From positions 91,791,933 through 91,855,932 of the forward strand of contig NW_022098076.1 in the NCBI RefSeq assembly GCF_002288925.2: a stretch of DNA of 64,000 nt, given 5' to 3'. A program made the translations under genes and the position numbers. The notes beneath the pieces were generated by a model that saw only the letters and a program-made list of their open reading frames with translations, searched no databases and was not told where the DNA came from. Positions 34,430-45,190 of the stretch are shown here, one piece after another. The DNA comes from Delphinapterus leucas (lineage: Eukaryota > Chordata > Mammalia > Artiodactyla > Monodontidae). Position 1 is the first letter of the stretch, and every line of letters starts with the position of its first letter.

Positions 34430-34820
34430 CCTGGGCGTTTTAACTTTACTGGGAGCAGGCAGCCAGATTTTTGATTATGGAGTGAAATGATGAAAGTAAT
34501 TTGGGGAGTCAATGTGGTAGCGACCTGAGGATGGGCTAGAGGGGAATAAACAAGGTGGTCAAGTCTTTGGGAGACTATTAAACCAATCCAAATGAGTAGA
34601 GATAAGATGAGGATCTAGCCTTACGGTTACAGCCGTGAAGATGAGAAAGGGGGATACATTTGAGAGACATACAGGGGAAGAATTGAAAGAAGGAGATTTA
34701 CTTGGAGGTAGTGTGAGAGAGAGGTAGCAACAAAGGAGAGCTACAGACAACTCTGTAAATGAGCCTGGATGCCTAGAGGACAGCAGTCCTGTGGATTGAC
34801 ACAGGGCAGCAGGGAAGGGG
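34430..34820 (+). mobile_element. Probable L2 internal fragment
   Basis: GGGAGACTATTAAACCAATC (34568), then GAGATAAGATGAGGATCTAG and ACTTGGAGGTAGTGTGAGAG mirror the L2 block order GGAGACTATTGCAGTAATCC ... GAGATGATGG ... TTTAGGAGGTAG. Confidence 0.5.
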
Positions 34821-35392
34821 TCTGTGCATCCTTTTGGTCCTCCCTCTGATGTCAGCCATGGCTACGGTAAGAGCTGCACATAGACTTGGATCAGCGTTGT
34901 ACTGATCGCTGCTCATCTCAAGAGCATGGCTCTTGTCTCCTACTTCTCGTGTGGCATGCCTGTGGAAGGCTGGTTGGTATTCATGCCTGGGCACCTCTGA
35001 AGTTTAGGAGGGCTGATATCTCATGGACCAGCCCTCAACCATCGGGAGATGGGCACTGGTAGATACACGGGTCTCCCTTTTGTCCCTTGGGCGGACAGTA
35101 CTGAGTTATCTTTATTCTCTCCTCATGATATCCTGGTGGGGTGGGTCAGCTTGACACATCACATTGTAGAGTCTATCAGATAGATTGTATTGTTTGAGAT
35201 AATACTGGGCACATGTGTGCTTGCTGGACAGGTCCTCTGGGACTGCAACGGAGATGTGGCCTGAACATCACACATCCAGAAATGAGAGCTGTTGCCAGGA
35301 ATTTGTGCATTTCCTAATGGAGGGTGTAGGGGAGAAAAGGACAGGGTGCACGAAACTAAGTCATGAGGGAAGGACCACTGGGATTGACTCAC
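34821..35392. other. Unassigned sequence, no gene seen
   Basis: No recognised repeat or exon. A 144-codon open frame starting at 35215 overlaps the L2 piece that follows and is not gene-like. Confidence 0.45.
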
Positions 35393-35560
35393 CTCAACCT
35401 GCATTTACTGGGTGTCCTCCAGGTGCCAGCTGTGCCAGAAGCAGGAGCACTGGCATAAATATGATGTGGTTTCTGACCTCTTGGTACTTACGGTCTGTTG
35501 GAGAAGGCGGATACAAATGGAGGGCAGCCCCCAGAATAACAAGTATAAAAAGTACAAGTG
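35393..35560 (+). mobile_element. L2 fragment
   Basis: GCATTTACTGGGTGTCCTCC, AGGTGCCAGCTGTGCCAGAA, TTTCTGACCTCTTGGTACTT and ACGGTCTGTTGGAGAAGGCG are in L2 3' order. Confidence 0.65.
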
Positions 35561-35614
35561 ACACAATAGAGAATGTGATCCCTAGGATTACCAGAGATCA
35601 AAGTCTTTTCGTAA

Positions 35615-35745
35615 AAGAAGGCTCCCTGACCCCTCACAACCAGAAATGACCTCTCCCTCCTCTGAAATCCAGTTGTATTCCACATTTGACCTTCTCTTTG
35701 CATTTTTTCATGTATTGCTCATCCCAGCCCAAGTGTCTCACACAT
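35615..35745 (-). mobile_element. Probable L2 fragment, antisense
   Basis: AAGGCTCCCTGACCCCTCAC, CTCCCTCCTCTGAAATCCAG and CATTTTTTCATGTATTGCTC resemble antisense L2. The L1 at 35760 landed at its right end. Confidence 0.5.
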
Positions 35746-35759
35746 AAGAACTCAATGGA

Positions 35760-36266
35760 TAAAGAAGATGTGGTACGTATATACCACAGAATATTACTCA
35801 GCCATAAAAAAGAATGAAATAATGCCATTTGCAGCAATGTGGATGGACCTAGAGATGATCATGCTGAGTGAAGTAAGTCAGACACAGAAAGACAAATACC
35901 ATACGATATCACTCATATGTGGAATCTAAAATGATGATACAAATGAACCTGTTTACAAAACAGAAATAGACTCACAAATATAGAAAACAGGCTTTGGTCG
36001 CCAAAGGGGAAAGGTGAGGGGGAGAGATAAATTAGGAGTTAGGGATTAACATATACACACTACGATATATAAAACAGATTATCAACAAGGACCTACTGTG
36101 TAGCACAGGGAACTCTACTCAGTATTCTGTAATAACCTGTATGGGAAAAGAGTCTGAAAAAGAATGGATACATGTATGTGTAGAACTGAATCACTGTGCT
36201 GTACGCCTGAAACTAACACAACATTGTAAGTCAACTACACTCCAATATAAAATAAAAATTAAAAAA
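35760..36266 (+). mobile_element. 5'-truncated L1 with 14-bp target duplication
   Basis: The C-terminal end of ORF2 (GAATATTACTCAGCCATAAA; ATGTGGATGGACCTAGAGAT), then an L1 3' UTR (ACCTGTTTACAAAACAGAAA; GGACCTACTGTGTAGCACAG), ending in AATAAAAATTAAAAAAAA. Target duplications AAGAACTCAATGGA at 35746-35759 and 36267-36280 are identical. The 3' UTR differs from that of the 10791 L1, so it belongs to a different and apparently older cetartiodactyl L1 lineage. Confidence 0.95.
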
Positions 36267-36280
36267 AAGAACTCAATGGA

Positions 36281-36915
36281 CCTTTGTATATTTGATTGAT
36301 AAGTCGGTCAGGCAAGAAGAAAGAGGGGAGGGAGGGAGCAGAGCACGCAGACGAAGTGATCAGAGACTGAAGAGGGGGACAAGACCTGGATGGCTGACCA
36401 GGGAACGGGGTCAGGAGAGAGGGGCCAGGCAGGGGTAGTGCCAGATGGAGAGGGAGTGACACTGGGGAATGAGGAAGCACAGTGGCTGGGATGGGGTAGG
36501 TGGCAGCGCAGGGCAGGAGGAAGAGAAGCAAAGGGTTTCCTCCAGCCAGGAAGGAAGATCCTGTCTTCAGTGAGTAAGCACAAAACAAAGATGCCAGGAA
36601 CTGAAACGAGGGGGCCTATGTCCGCAGGCCCTGACGTTCTCAATCCCGCAGCACGCCAGCTTGATGCTAGAAGAAAAGAAACCCACGGGGTAGAGCAGAA
36701 GTCTTGCAATTTGAGAATTTCATCCAGCCTTTCAAAGTGATCCCGTAGAAAGCAGCTGGGAGCCGAGGTTTCATCTCTGTCTTGTGGCCCAAAACGATGC
36801 GTTGTGTCTTGATTTGTTGCAGGAAAGGGTAGACACCTGTGGTTTTCTCAACTCCGCCTTCCACGTCTCCTCCATTCACACCCCAACTTCATGCACATCT
36901 TGACCATCACAGCAG
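36281..36915. other. Unassigned purine-rich sequence, no gene seen
   Basis: 36310-36560 is G/A-rich (GGGAGGGAGGGAGC, GGCAGGGGTAG). This composition produces long reverse-strand open frames with Pro/Ser-rich translations, which are not credible genes. Confidence 0.5.
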
Positions 36916-36919
36916 CCCT

Positions 36920-37000
36920 GAGCTGGTTAGAGCAGCTCTTACTCTTCACCCCATTTTAGAGAGGATGGTCTCAAGCTCTGTGTTCCTGAGGCAACTTGGC
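36920..37000 (-). mobile_element. Possible MIR fragment
   Basis: CTCTTACTCTTCACCCCATT, then TTAGAGAGGATGGTCTCAAG and CTGAGGCAACTTGG resemble the MIR antisense core. Confidence 0.4.
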
Positions 37001-38160
37001 CTTTAATTTCATCTAATGTAATACTTTGCTCCACTGGGGTGTGCTGGCCTCCAAGTCACTGGTGAGCTGATCAAACCAATTACCTGTGCCTTCTCCAGTG
37101 AAAACAGACACGGAGACACACTGACCTCCTTTGGAGAATGTTCCGAGCACAGACCATGCCTCTGCTCTCTGATTGCCCAGGTCAGCCGTTCAGGCCGCTG
37201 GTTATAATCAGTGTAACCCTCTAACCTATATCGCTCTGCATCCATTTTGTGTCTTATCATCCCTGTAAGATCACGTGCTCATTAAATGCTGGGACCTGCC
37301 TACCAACTGAAGGTGATGCAAGCTGTGAATCCAAGCAACTATCCCACAGGTGATTATTTTGAAAAGATCCTAAAAAAGTAAAGAGATCCCCCTTTATGGA
37401 GTTGCTGACAGGCAGTTGCAAAAGTAATGGGCTTGCTGTCTCTTTGCTTTTGGTAGTTTGTAATTGGCCGCCAGTGCATTAGGCTCAAACTAGAAGTCAG
37501 ATATAGCTGACACTGAAAAACTAGTTTGAATGGCACTTTTACCTTTTCAGCATTATGGAGACAGCTTCACCCAAAAATAGCCACCCATGAAATAAAGTCT
37601 ATCTGCTAAATATATTCCTTAAATTTAAATGAGGGGACTTCTTGGGAACCTATGGGTGTCTGGGCTGGTTGCTAACAGCCTGAAATGAGTACGAAAGACA
37701 CCAACTCCGTGGAGGTCTGGCAGTCTCCGTGGTGACATCTCAGATGACCCTGGGGTCAGGGAAGGTCGCACTGAAGCCTAGCAAAGCAGGCTTCTGCCAA
37801 GGCCTCTGGGAGCGGCCAACAGGAGGCAAGTGCACAGGAAAACCAGTGCAGGCACAGCCAGGGAGGGGACAGCAGCCCAAGAAGCTAAACCCCCTGAACT
37901 CTCCATTCCTTTCCATGGGAATCTGAGTTTGTTTGGGAATCTGCTTCCTCATGGCATTCTAGCTTTGGCCTGCCTGCTAAACAGACCCCGAGCGCACACA
38001 TGTGGACATGGCCTGTTTCCACGGCTCTCTGCTTGGGAGTCACCTGGCCTTTCCAGCTGGTGGCATCCCCAGGACCTCATGGCATCTGCTCCTTCAAGTC
38101 CATTGCCATGTTTGTAGTGGTCGGGGACGAATCAGAGTTGACAGCTGGGCAAATTTTCCT
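37001..38160. other. Unassigned sequence; 37330-37560 is a candidate conserved element
   Basis: No repeat recognised. 37330-37560 has the look of non-degenerate unique sequence with a homeodomain-type TAATTG at about 37461. No splice or coding support. Confidence 0.4.
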
Positions 38161-38164
38161 GTCA

Positions 38165-38345
38165 ACTGCACCTCGCGTTTCATTTACATTAATAATTTTA
38201 TTTAATGTTCACAATGCAGTGACCTTGGTGTTATCAACCCTATTTTACAGATGGGGACACTGAGGACAGAGAGTTTAAGCGATTTGCCCGAAGTCACCCA
38301 GGCACTACGTGGCAGAGCTGGGGTCAAGCTCAGGTGCGTCTTTGT
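38165..38345 (-). mobile_element. MIR element, antisense
   Basis: CTATTTTACAGATGGGGACA, CTGAGGACAGAGAGTTTAAG, CGATTTGCCCGAAGTCACCC and TGGCAGAGCTGGGGTCAAGC are the antisense MIR core in order. Confidence 0.85.
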
Positions 38346-38654
38346 CCAAAGCCTCCATGGCTCCACGACAGGTGTCACTGCTCTGTTTCTGGGGCTGAGA
38401 ATCCCACCCTGACAACACTACCAGGCAATTCCTCTGACGTGTTTGGACTCGTCCAAGTTTTCTCAGGACTTCACATATTTCTAACACAGTGTAGAAAATT
38501 GAGGCAACCTGTCTACAGGATAACATTGATTTGATCAACTTAGCTACAAAATTTATTTGAAAATGTCAGAATTATTGTTTGACATGGACAGTCCATGCAT
38601 TGACTAAGTAGCCAGTAGATTTTATTTTAATAAACTGATGGGTTTAATAACTGG

Positions 38655-38822
38655 CCGTAAGGTCTCCATAGCAACTACTCACCCCAGCCACCCATAGCAC
38701 GAAAGCAGCCACGGACAATGTATAAATGAACAAGCATGGCTGTGTTCCCCAAGCACGCTCTTTACCAAAACAGACAGCTGCCGGATTTGGCCCACAGACT
38801 GTAGTTTACAGACCCCCCTTCT
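38655..38822 (-). mobile_element. Non-autonomous hAT (MER-type) element, antisense
   Basis: CATAGCAACTACTCACCCCA, AGCAGCCACGGACAATGTAT, AACAAGCATGGCTGTGTTCC and GCCGGATTTGGCCCACAGAC, then TGTAGTTTACAGACCCC match the well-known mammalian hAT element whose terminus reads AGGGGTCGGCAAACTACGGC on the other strand. The left end is missing. Confidence 0.85.
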
Positions 38823-38829
38823 AAGTTGT

Positions 38830-38935
38830 AACGTGAGGATCATGAAGGTTCCTATCACACAGGAACGTTGAGGAACTGTGAGATGCTTGTAGGGCTCTTA
38901 GCACAGAACCTGACAGACTGATAGAGGCTTAGGTT
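38830..38935 (+). mobile_element. Possible MIR 3' fragment
   Basis: GTAACGTGAGGATCATGAAG, GTGAGATGCTTGTAGGGCTC and TTAGCACAGAACCTGACAGA follow the MIR 3' order. Confidence 0.5.
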
Positions 38936-39569
38936 AACGCTGCGCTCTGATTGGTTCAGGTGTGGAGGCCGAGGTCTGTATTTACCCATCTGCAGAACTT
39001 GGGACTCTCCTACCACCTCTCCAGGCTACATATCTGTAAAATTTAATGGTCACATGGATTATCGTTGGTCTTCACCAAAGTCAGACTCATTCAGGTGAAC
39101 AAATGATTCCTGAACCTGCTTCACATGCCTCATCCTCCTGGTGCAGGAAGAAGTGGACGATAGGGGTGAGGCGTGGTAGGCCCTGTGAATTCCCCCTCTA
39201 AGTATTTCTAGACGTCGCCTTTCGGTTCTGCATCTTTCCATCCTTACCATCGCCGTCTTATTTTCCATCTCTATCACTGAGGCTGTCTCTCATCTTACCC
39301 ACTTTAATCTCTCCCCCTGAGGCTACCAGGGTGATCTTTGTCTACTGCAAGTCTCATCACGTCACTCCTCTGTCTCAGAGACTCAGTAGTTTCTGCAAAC
39401 TTCCACAACCTTCTTTAGCCCATAAGTCCTTAACTGGAGGCAGAATGGACTGGAAGGGCGTGTACTAGACCATTATCTGGTTACCTCTGTGGGAGTTGCA
39501 GATGAAGACAAAAGGAGTAGGGTTACACTTCTTACCTTATACGCGTCTGTGTTTCCTGCGTAACTCATG

Positions 39570-39985
39570 CTGTATTCATTTTCTATTGCTGTGTACCTGT
39601 GACCCCCAAACCAAGTGGCTTAAAACAATAAACCTTTATTAGCTCTCAGTTTCTGTGTATCAGGAATCCCGGAGCAGCTTAGTGGGAGGTTCTGGCTTGA
39701 GGTTGCTGTCAGGATGGTGGTTAAAGCTACAGCCATCTGAGAGCTCAGCCGGGGCTGCATGATCCACTTCCAAGCTTACTGATGTGGCTCTGGGCTGCCA
39801 ACCTCGGCTCCTTCCTGGTTGCTTGCTGGATCCTTAGCTCCTGCACACATGGATCTCTCCCTGCAGCTGCTGAAGTGTCTTCATGACTCTGCAGCTAACT
39901 TCCCTGGGTGGGTGATCCAAGAGAGCAAGGAACAAGCTCTCATCCAAGGGTGGGGAGCTAGGCTTCACCTCTTGAAGGAAGAAGT
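39570..39985 (-). mobile_element. MaLR/ERVL-type LTR, antisense
   Basis: CTGTATTCATTTTCTATTGC, AAGTGGCTTAAAACAATAAA, TATCAGGAATCCCGGAGCAG, CATGATCCACTTCCAAGCTT, GACTCTGCAGCTAACTTCCC and GATCCAAGAGAGCAAGG are blocks of a mammalian LTR in antisense. The minus-strand AATAAA of its polyadenylation region lies within the first 70 bp. The far end is uncertain. Confidence 0.7.
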
Positions 39986-40084
39986 ATCAAAGAATATATG
40001 GATGTATGTTAAAACCCCCACGTATGCATGTATGCATTTTTTAGCATGCATATCTCCGGATATATTTCTTTTCCCATGTATGGA

Positions 40085-40285
40085 AGTGCATGGGCCAAGA
40101 AACCAGGTAGACCTGCTTTAGATTCCAAGTTTCCCTTTGTGCTTATAATAGGCTCTTAAACAAGGCTATTATCGTCCCTAAGCTTCCATTTTTATCTGTA
40201 AAAAGAGAACAAGGATACCTAATTCCAAGGAATGCTAAAAAGATTAGATGAAATCACGCGTGGGATAGATGCTTAATAAAATGTG
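40085..40285 (+). mobile_element. Possible MIR fragment
   Basis: AGCTTCCATTTTTATCTGTA, AAAGATTAGATGAAATCACG and GATAGATGCTTAATAAAATG are consistent with MIR, heavily diverged. Confidence 0.45.
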
Positions 40286-40925
40286 TCTGTTATGATGCAG
40301 GGCAGACTGGGTCCCTTGCAGCCTCACCTCCCTCCACCATCCTGGGCATCTTGGGTTCCAGCCATGTGGACCGGTTCTGTGCTCCCTCCGACCAGGGCTG
40401 CTCCCACACACATTTCTTCTGCCTGCGGCGCCCTGCCACCTTCATAATTATTCTTGTTTTTATTAATAATCAAAATTACCATTCTATATGAACCCACAAA
40501 GGACTTTAAACACCAAAAGAGCTTATATGTTCAGTAGTACTATAGCACAGAAAACCAAAACGTAAAAGGGTAAATTCCTGCTTCCAGTTCCCTGCAGAGA
40601 CAGCTTTCAATGGAGAAGTGTTCCTGAACACAGTCACAGCTCTGGGAGGCGGAGCCCGTCACGGACCTCTCCTGACATTCTTCGTTCTGGCTCTGCACGT
40701 GGGAAGGATAGTTTAGAAGGTGAGGTCTATTGACACAAGCAAGTCTGCAGAAGATGCACGTATAAAGGTGTGTAAAGAAGCCCTCAGTGTAAAACAGGTG
40801 GCTCTGGAGCCACCCAGAGAAAGGGAACAAGAGAAAAAGGTGCTGATTCTTACAAATCGAATCCTTTTTGATGTCTGTGTGATGACAAAGAACAGAGGGG
40901 CTGCAAGGCTGTGAGGCGGTGATTC
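40286..40925. other. Unassigned sequence, no gene seen
   Basis: No recognised feature. Confidence 0.45.
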
Positions 40926-40929
40926 TGAC

Positions 40930-41625
40930 ACTAACTCCGTTGCAGGTTTTATCCCCACACCACCAAGCAATTCTCCAGCACCAGCTGGGGGTCCTACAAT
41001 TCGACTCAATTCTGACGCTCTCTACCTGGAGATGACGTCAGATCCCACAGGTTAAGAGCTCAGTCCCACTTCAGACACCCATCTCGAGTCCAGGTTATCA
41101 CCTGTGCTTCTGACCTACTGGCTATAGATTGGAGATTCCGACACTTCCCTCCGCAGGTTTGATAACTTTATCAGAGCAGCTCACAGAACTCAGGGAAACA
41201 TCTTACTTACTAGCTAGCTGGCTTATTATAAAAGGATATAATTCAGGGACAGCCAGGTGGAGGAGATGCACAGGGCAAGGCATGGGGAAGCAGTGAGAAA
41301 CGTCCATGCCCTCTCCCAGCACCACTCTCCTGGAGGTTTCATTACATACGCATGATTGATTAAATCCTTGGCCATTGGCAGTTGAACTTAATCTCGAGCC
41401 CTTCTCCCTTCCCTGGGGATGGGGGTGGTGGTAGTGGGACTGAAAGTTCCAAACCTCTTACCATGGGGTTGGCTCCCCTGGCAACCAGCCTCCATCCTTA
41501 TGTGACCTACAGGTTTTCCACAAGTTTCATTAACATAACAAAAAGTTATAGGATCTCTATGCCCACATCTGGATAAAGACCAAATATGTATTTCTTATTA
41601 TAAATCACAACATCACAGAAGCTTA
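40930..41625 (-). mobile_element. ERVL-type LTR, antisense (same family as 10445-17300)
   Basis: ATTGATTAAATCCTTGGCCA, TTGGCAGTTGAACTTAATCT, CTGAAAGTTCCAAACCTCTT, CAAGTTTCATTAACATAA and GACCAAATATGTATTTCTTA, then TTATAAATCACAACATCACAG are the antisense of the LTR family split by the L1 at 10791. The LTR begins (minus strand) near 41625. Its other end near 40930 is approximate. Confidence 0.75.
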
Positions 41626-44600
41626 TCCTCAAGGTGTCCAATAGGAAAACAAATGTGAGAATCTCAACTTGCAACTCACACCATGTTACAGCATTAAAAT
41701 TTCAACCTAATTGGAAAATTTCCAATAAACCTTTGCTCTCCACACTAACAACAGTAAAGGTCACTTATTAGGGACCCTTCTATTTGAACAGTTTTTTTTA
41801 CTTGATTATTGTTTTATCCCATGTTTCATTTTAAGGAATACACATTTTTGCGTAATGATTCATTTTCCACATTTGTATTTGTGTGACAGTTTCTTTACTT
41901 ACTCTTCCCGTCTCGTGGTTTCTAATGGTAAAACTCTACCAGTAATTTTACCAAACAGGAGCCCTTCTAGAAAGTTTCCTCCAGGTACTTCTGTCCAGAT
42001 AGGTAACCCCCTAATGGTTATTTATATAATCAAACTAGCAATAGCTCCTCATGGACACCAGGTCCAAGGACACTGTTTTCATTATGGGAAAACAGTGACC
42101 ACTGTGGGCTTCTGTCTCTGCAGGCTGCTTTCTTCTCCATTTGGAGGATGACAAAGGTCACCTGACTGACAGCAACATCTTCATTACATTGTGTGTTGTG
42201 CCCTTGACTGTGAACTTGGGACCTATCAACAGAGGGATCTGTTGTGGCCTTGTATGAAATCTCAGCAGGGTACTTTGTGCAATGTAGTCTCATTTCTTTA
42301 TGGACTGGGCAGAGCTGAGGGAAAACCAACAGTCACATCGTGACGCCACTGCCAAAACAGAAAAATTGCCGCACAGCTATAACACTTTTTATGTCCAGGC
42401 CCGTGGAAGGGGCAGGAAACCAGACAGGTTTCAACTTGATTCTCAGCTCCAATCTAATGGTGATGTGAGAACACATCTGTGCTCAGTGAGAAAATGTTCT
42501 GGGATCGATTGGAAATGTCTTCCATGAGCAGAGGAGGAGGTGGTGGTGACCAGCTTGCTCTGTGTTTCCCTACCCTGGTCTGAATGGCTGAGCTCAGGGT
42601 ATATGCCACAGTTTTGAGCTAGGGTATCGCTTCCCTGACCTCTTTAAGGTAAAACAGAGGCTGCACATTATCTTGGAGTCTCCAGAATGTATTAGGTGTT
42701 CTAAAGAGGGCCCCTGAAGAAACCATGGGGTAGTGGGCATTTAGTTGCACCAGATCTTTGACTCCGAGAAACTGTCGGCTCGGTAAGTACAGGTGCACAG
42801 ATTAGCAATTAAACTGAGAAGCAGGTCCACATAAAATGGGTATGGCTCTTCCTAAGAGTCTTGAACAAAAGACCAAGACTTCAGACCAAACAAGAGACTA
42901 GGAATGAAGCCAGACTCTGTGTCCCAGTGTAGGAAACAAACAGGGAACACAAGCAAATTTGTGGCAGGAATACTTAGTCCAAAGGTCTACAGAAGAGTGG
43001 AGTCCCAGGGGCTAAGCTCAGAGAAACAAGAACATGAGTGGGTTCTGATGACACTCTTCAATTGATAGGTCATAGAATCTTAGAGTTTGAATGAACCTTT
43101 CAGGTGATCAAGTTCCCTAGCTGGTACATCCTCCCTCACACCCAGGGCCAACAAACACCATGCTGATGGGTGGCATGGGAAGAGTGTTCTACCTTCTGCT
43201 CTGGTTTAAACCCCGTTTTTAGGCACAGCCAGATCAGAACTGGCAGCCCTGTTATTCTCCCTTCAGTCTTCATTCATTCATTCGGTCAGGACTTTTTGGA
43301 GGACCATGCCAGCAGGGGTCCAGGGTCCCTCTCTGAGAGGTCTCCGCCTTCACCTTGGATTTACTCAAGCATAGAGTCACCAAGAATTGTCCAAGGGGTA
43401 TTGTGGCTTGGCAGGGAATACGTCCAAATATTCAGAACCCCAAATTTCACACTCACAAAGAGCTCCCTGCAGTCACGCATTCTTTGGACAATTATTAAAA
43501 CCAGCACACTATTTCCCTTTTTTCAAATTCTGGCTGAAACAAATCATTGTCTGATGTGGTCATGATGGCTGCCCTGTGTGGCCATATTCACCGAGTCTTT
43601 GGAGGGGGTGGGGAGGGGAGTCAAAGAGCCCGAGGATGCTCCATGCCCTGTAGGGCTGTGAGCTGTGGTGCACCTGTGAAAGATTAACATTCTCCTCCCC
43701 AGCAGAAGGCGGGGAGGAGACCCCATGGTTGGGGTCCTCTCAGGGTCTGGCAGCTCTGAGTTGGGTTCTTCCCTAAGGTTCTGCTTCCCTGGTCTGCCCC
43801 ATTCCTGGCCTCTGGGCCTTCTCTCTGGTCTAATGACTGACGCTCTGTATCTACGAACCTGGTGGCTGACCTTGCCACGTGGAGAAAGCCGTGGAGTCCT
43901 CAACAGCACTAAACACTGTGTCCTCTGGTCCTTCGGGTCCCAGGCTCCTGAAACCTGCCCCAGGGCCTCAGGTATGAGATATGATGCATCGCCTCAGGAC
44001 TGTTTCCTCCTGTATCCCTGGGGTTTGGGGAAGGGATCTGCAATGGGGCAGGGATCTGCCTGCCCTTGAGAAGTTCCTTAAAGGACTGGTGGGATTATCT
44101 CACCTTGAAGAAAGGTAAAGTGAGGGTCATGCTAACTACATTCAAGGTTAGGAGTTGAGGTATTTCATTTCCTAATTTACTGTTAGCGATAACTTGCTAC
44201 TCTCAGGGTCCACATATGACACTATGCCCATGCCCTTCAGATGAGCCCTGAGACCCAGCCCAGCTCCTCTGACCTTCTTTGGGCTAGAACTTGGCAGAGG
44301 GAGGCCCAGGGCCTCGGTCAAACCATGATCCAGTTGGAGCCTGAGACCTACATCTGGTCCAGCCACATTCGTCCCAAGAGGAGATATTGGAGGGTCGGTT
44401 GGTGCCACTTTCTTTAACCACCACAGTTGCCAAAGAGCCTCTTCTCCATTTTTTTAAAAAAATAATGCTTGCTCTAGCTCACTCAATCCTATCAGATGGA
44501 CACTGACAGATGTTAGGGAGAATTAAAGGTGAGGTCTGATTTCTTTCACCAGCAATGACTACTGGCAATGACCCAGGACAGCAGGTCTCCTTGACTCCCC

Positions 44601-44874
44601 TTGGCCTGTCGCAGTTTCCATGACCACCCTGTCCTCTCACAATGCGTCTCTGTCATGAGCCTAGACCCAGAAAGTGATGTCTTCCGTAAGGTTCTGTCCA
44701 CACCAGAATGCTGAGGCACCCCCCTGTCACCTCCTGGGCACCCAAGGTCTCCCTGGGATCATGCCTTAGCTCTCCTATGAGACAAGGAGCCAGGACAGCC
44801 AAGGCCACTGTATCTATGATACAGACACCAAAAATGGCAGCAAGCAACCGTTACTGGCAACATGCATTGTGTGC
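41626..44874. other. Unassigned sequence, no gene seen
   Basis: Over 3 kb without a feature I can name. 41630-42530 could be old retrotransposon-derived sequence but no block was recognised. 43560-44060 is GC-richer, with long overlapping open frames on both strands (131, 121 and 114 codons) that lack domain signatures or splice context. Confidence 0.4.
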
Positions 44875-45190
44875 TTATAGCACCCTAGGTACACCGTGAT
44901 GCACACACCTCAACTGCCCTCATCTTCACGACTGCCTTTGAGGGTACCATTGTATTTCATTTCCATTTGGCAGGCAAGGAATGGAGTTACTACTTATTAA
45001 TCATGTCCTCCATGCCAGTTGCTTCGCTAAATGTATTACATGTGTTATCTCACTCGACCTTCACAGTAGCTCTAAGAGATGGGTGCTTATTTCACAGATG
45101 GGAACACTGGAGGCTTGGAAGATGGTAAGTAACTTGCCTGAGGCCATAGAGTTTATCAGCCGTAGAAGCAGAGGACTCAGACCCAGGCAG
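44875..45190 (-). mobile_element. MIR element, antisense
   Basis: TGTTATCTCACTCGACCTTC, ACAGTAGCTCTAAGAGATGG, TTTCACAGATGGGAACACTG, GTAAGTAACTTGCCTGAGGC and CAGAGGACTCAGACCCAGGC are the MIR antisense order. 44875-44974 is a second, weaker MIR-like stretch. Confidence 0.75.

Noticed and set aside
35215..35649. 144-codon open frame on the plus strand
   Set aside because: Overlaps an L2 fragment and shows no protein-like motif.
36259..36709. Pro/Ser-rich reverse-strand open frames
   Set aside because: Produced by a G/A-rich tract; composition artefact.
43170..44069. Long overlapping open frames on both strands
   Set aside because: GC-rich composition lowers stop frequency; no domain, splice sites or codon bias visible.
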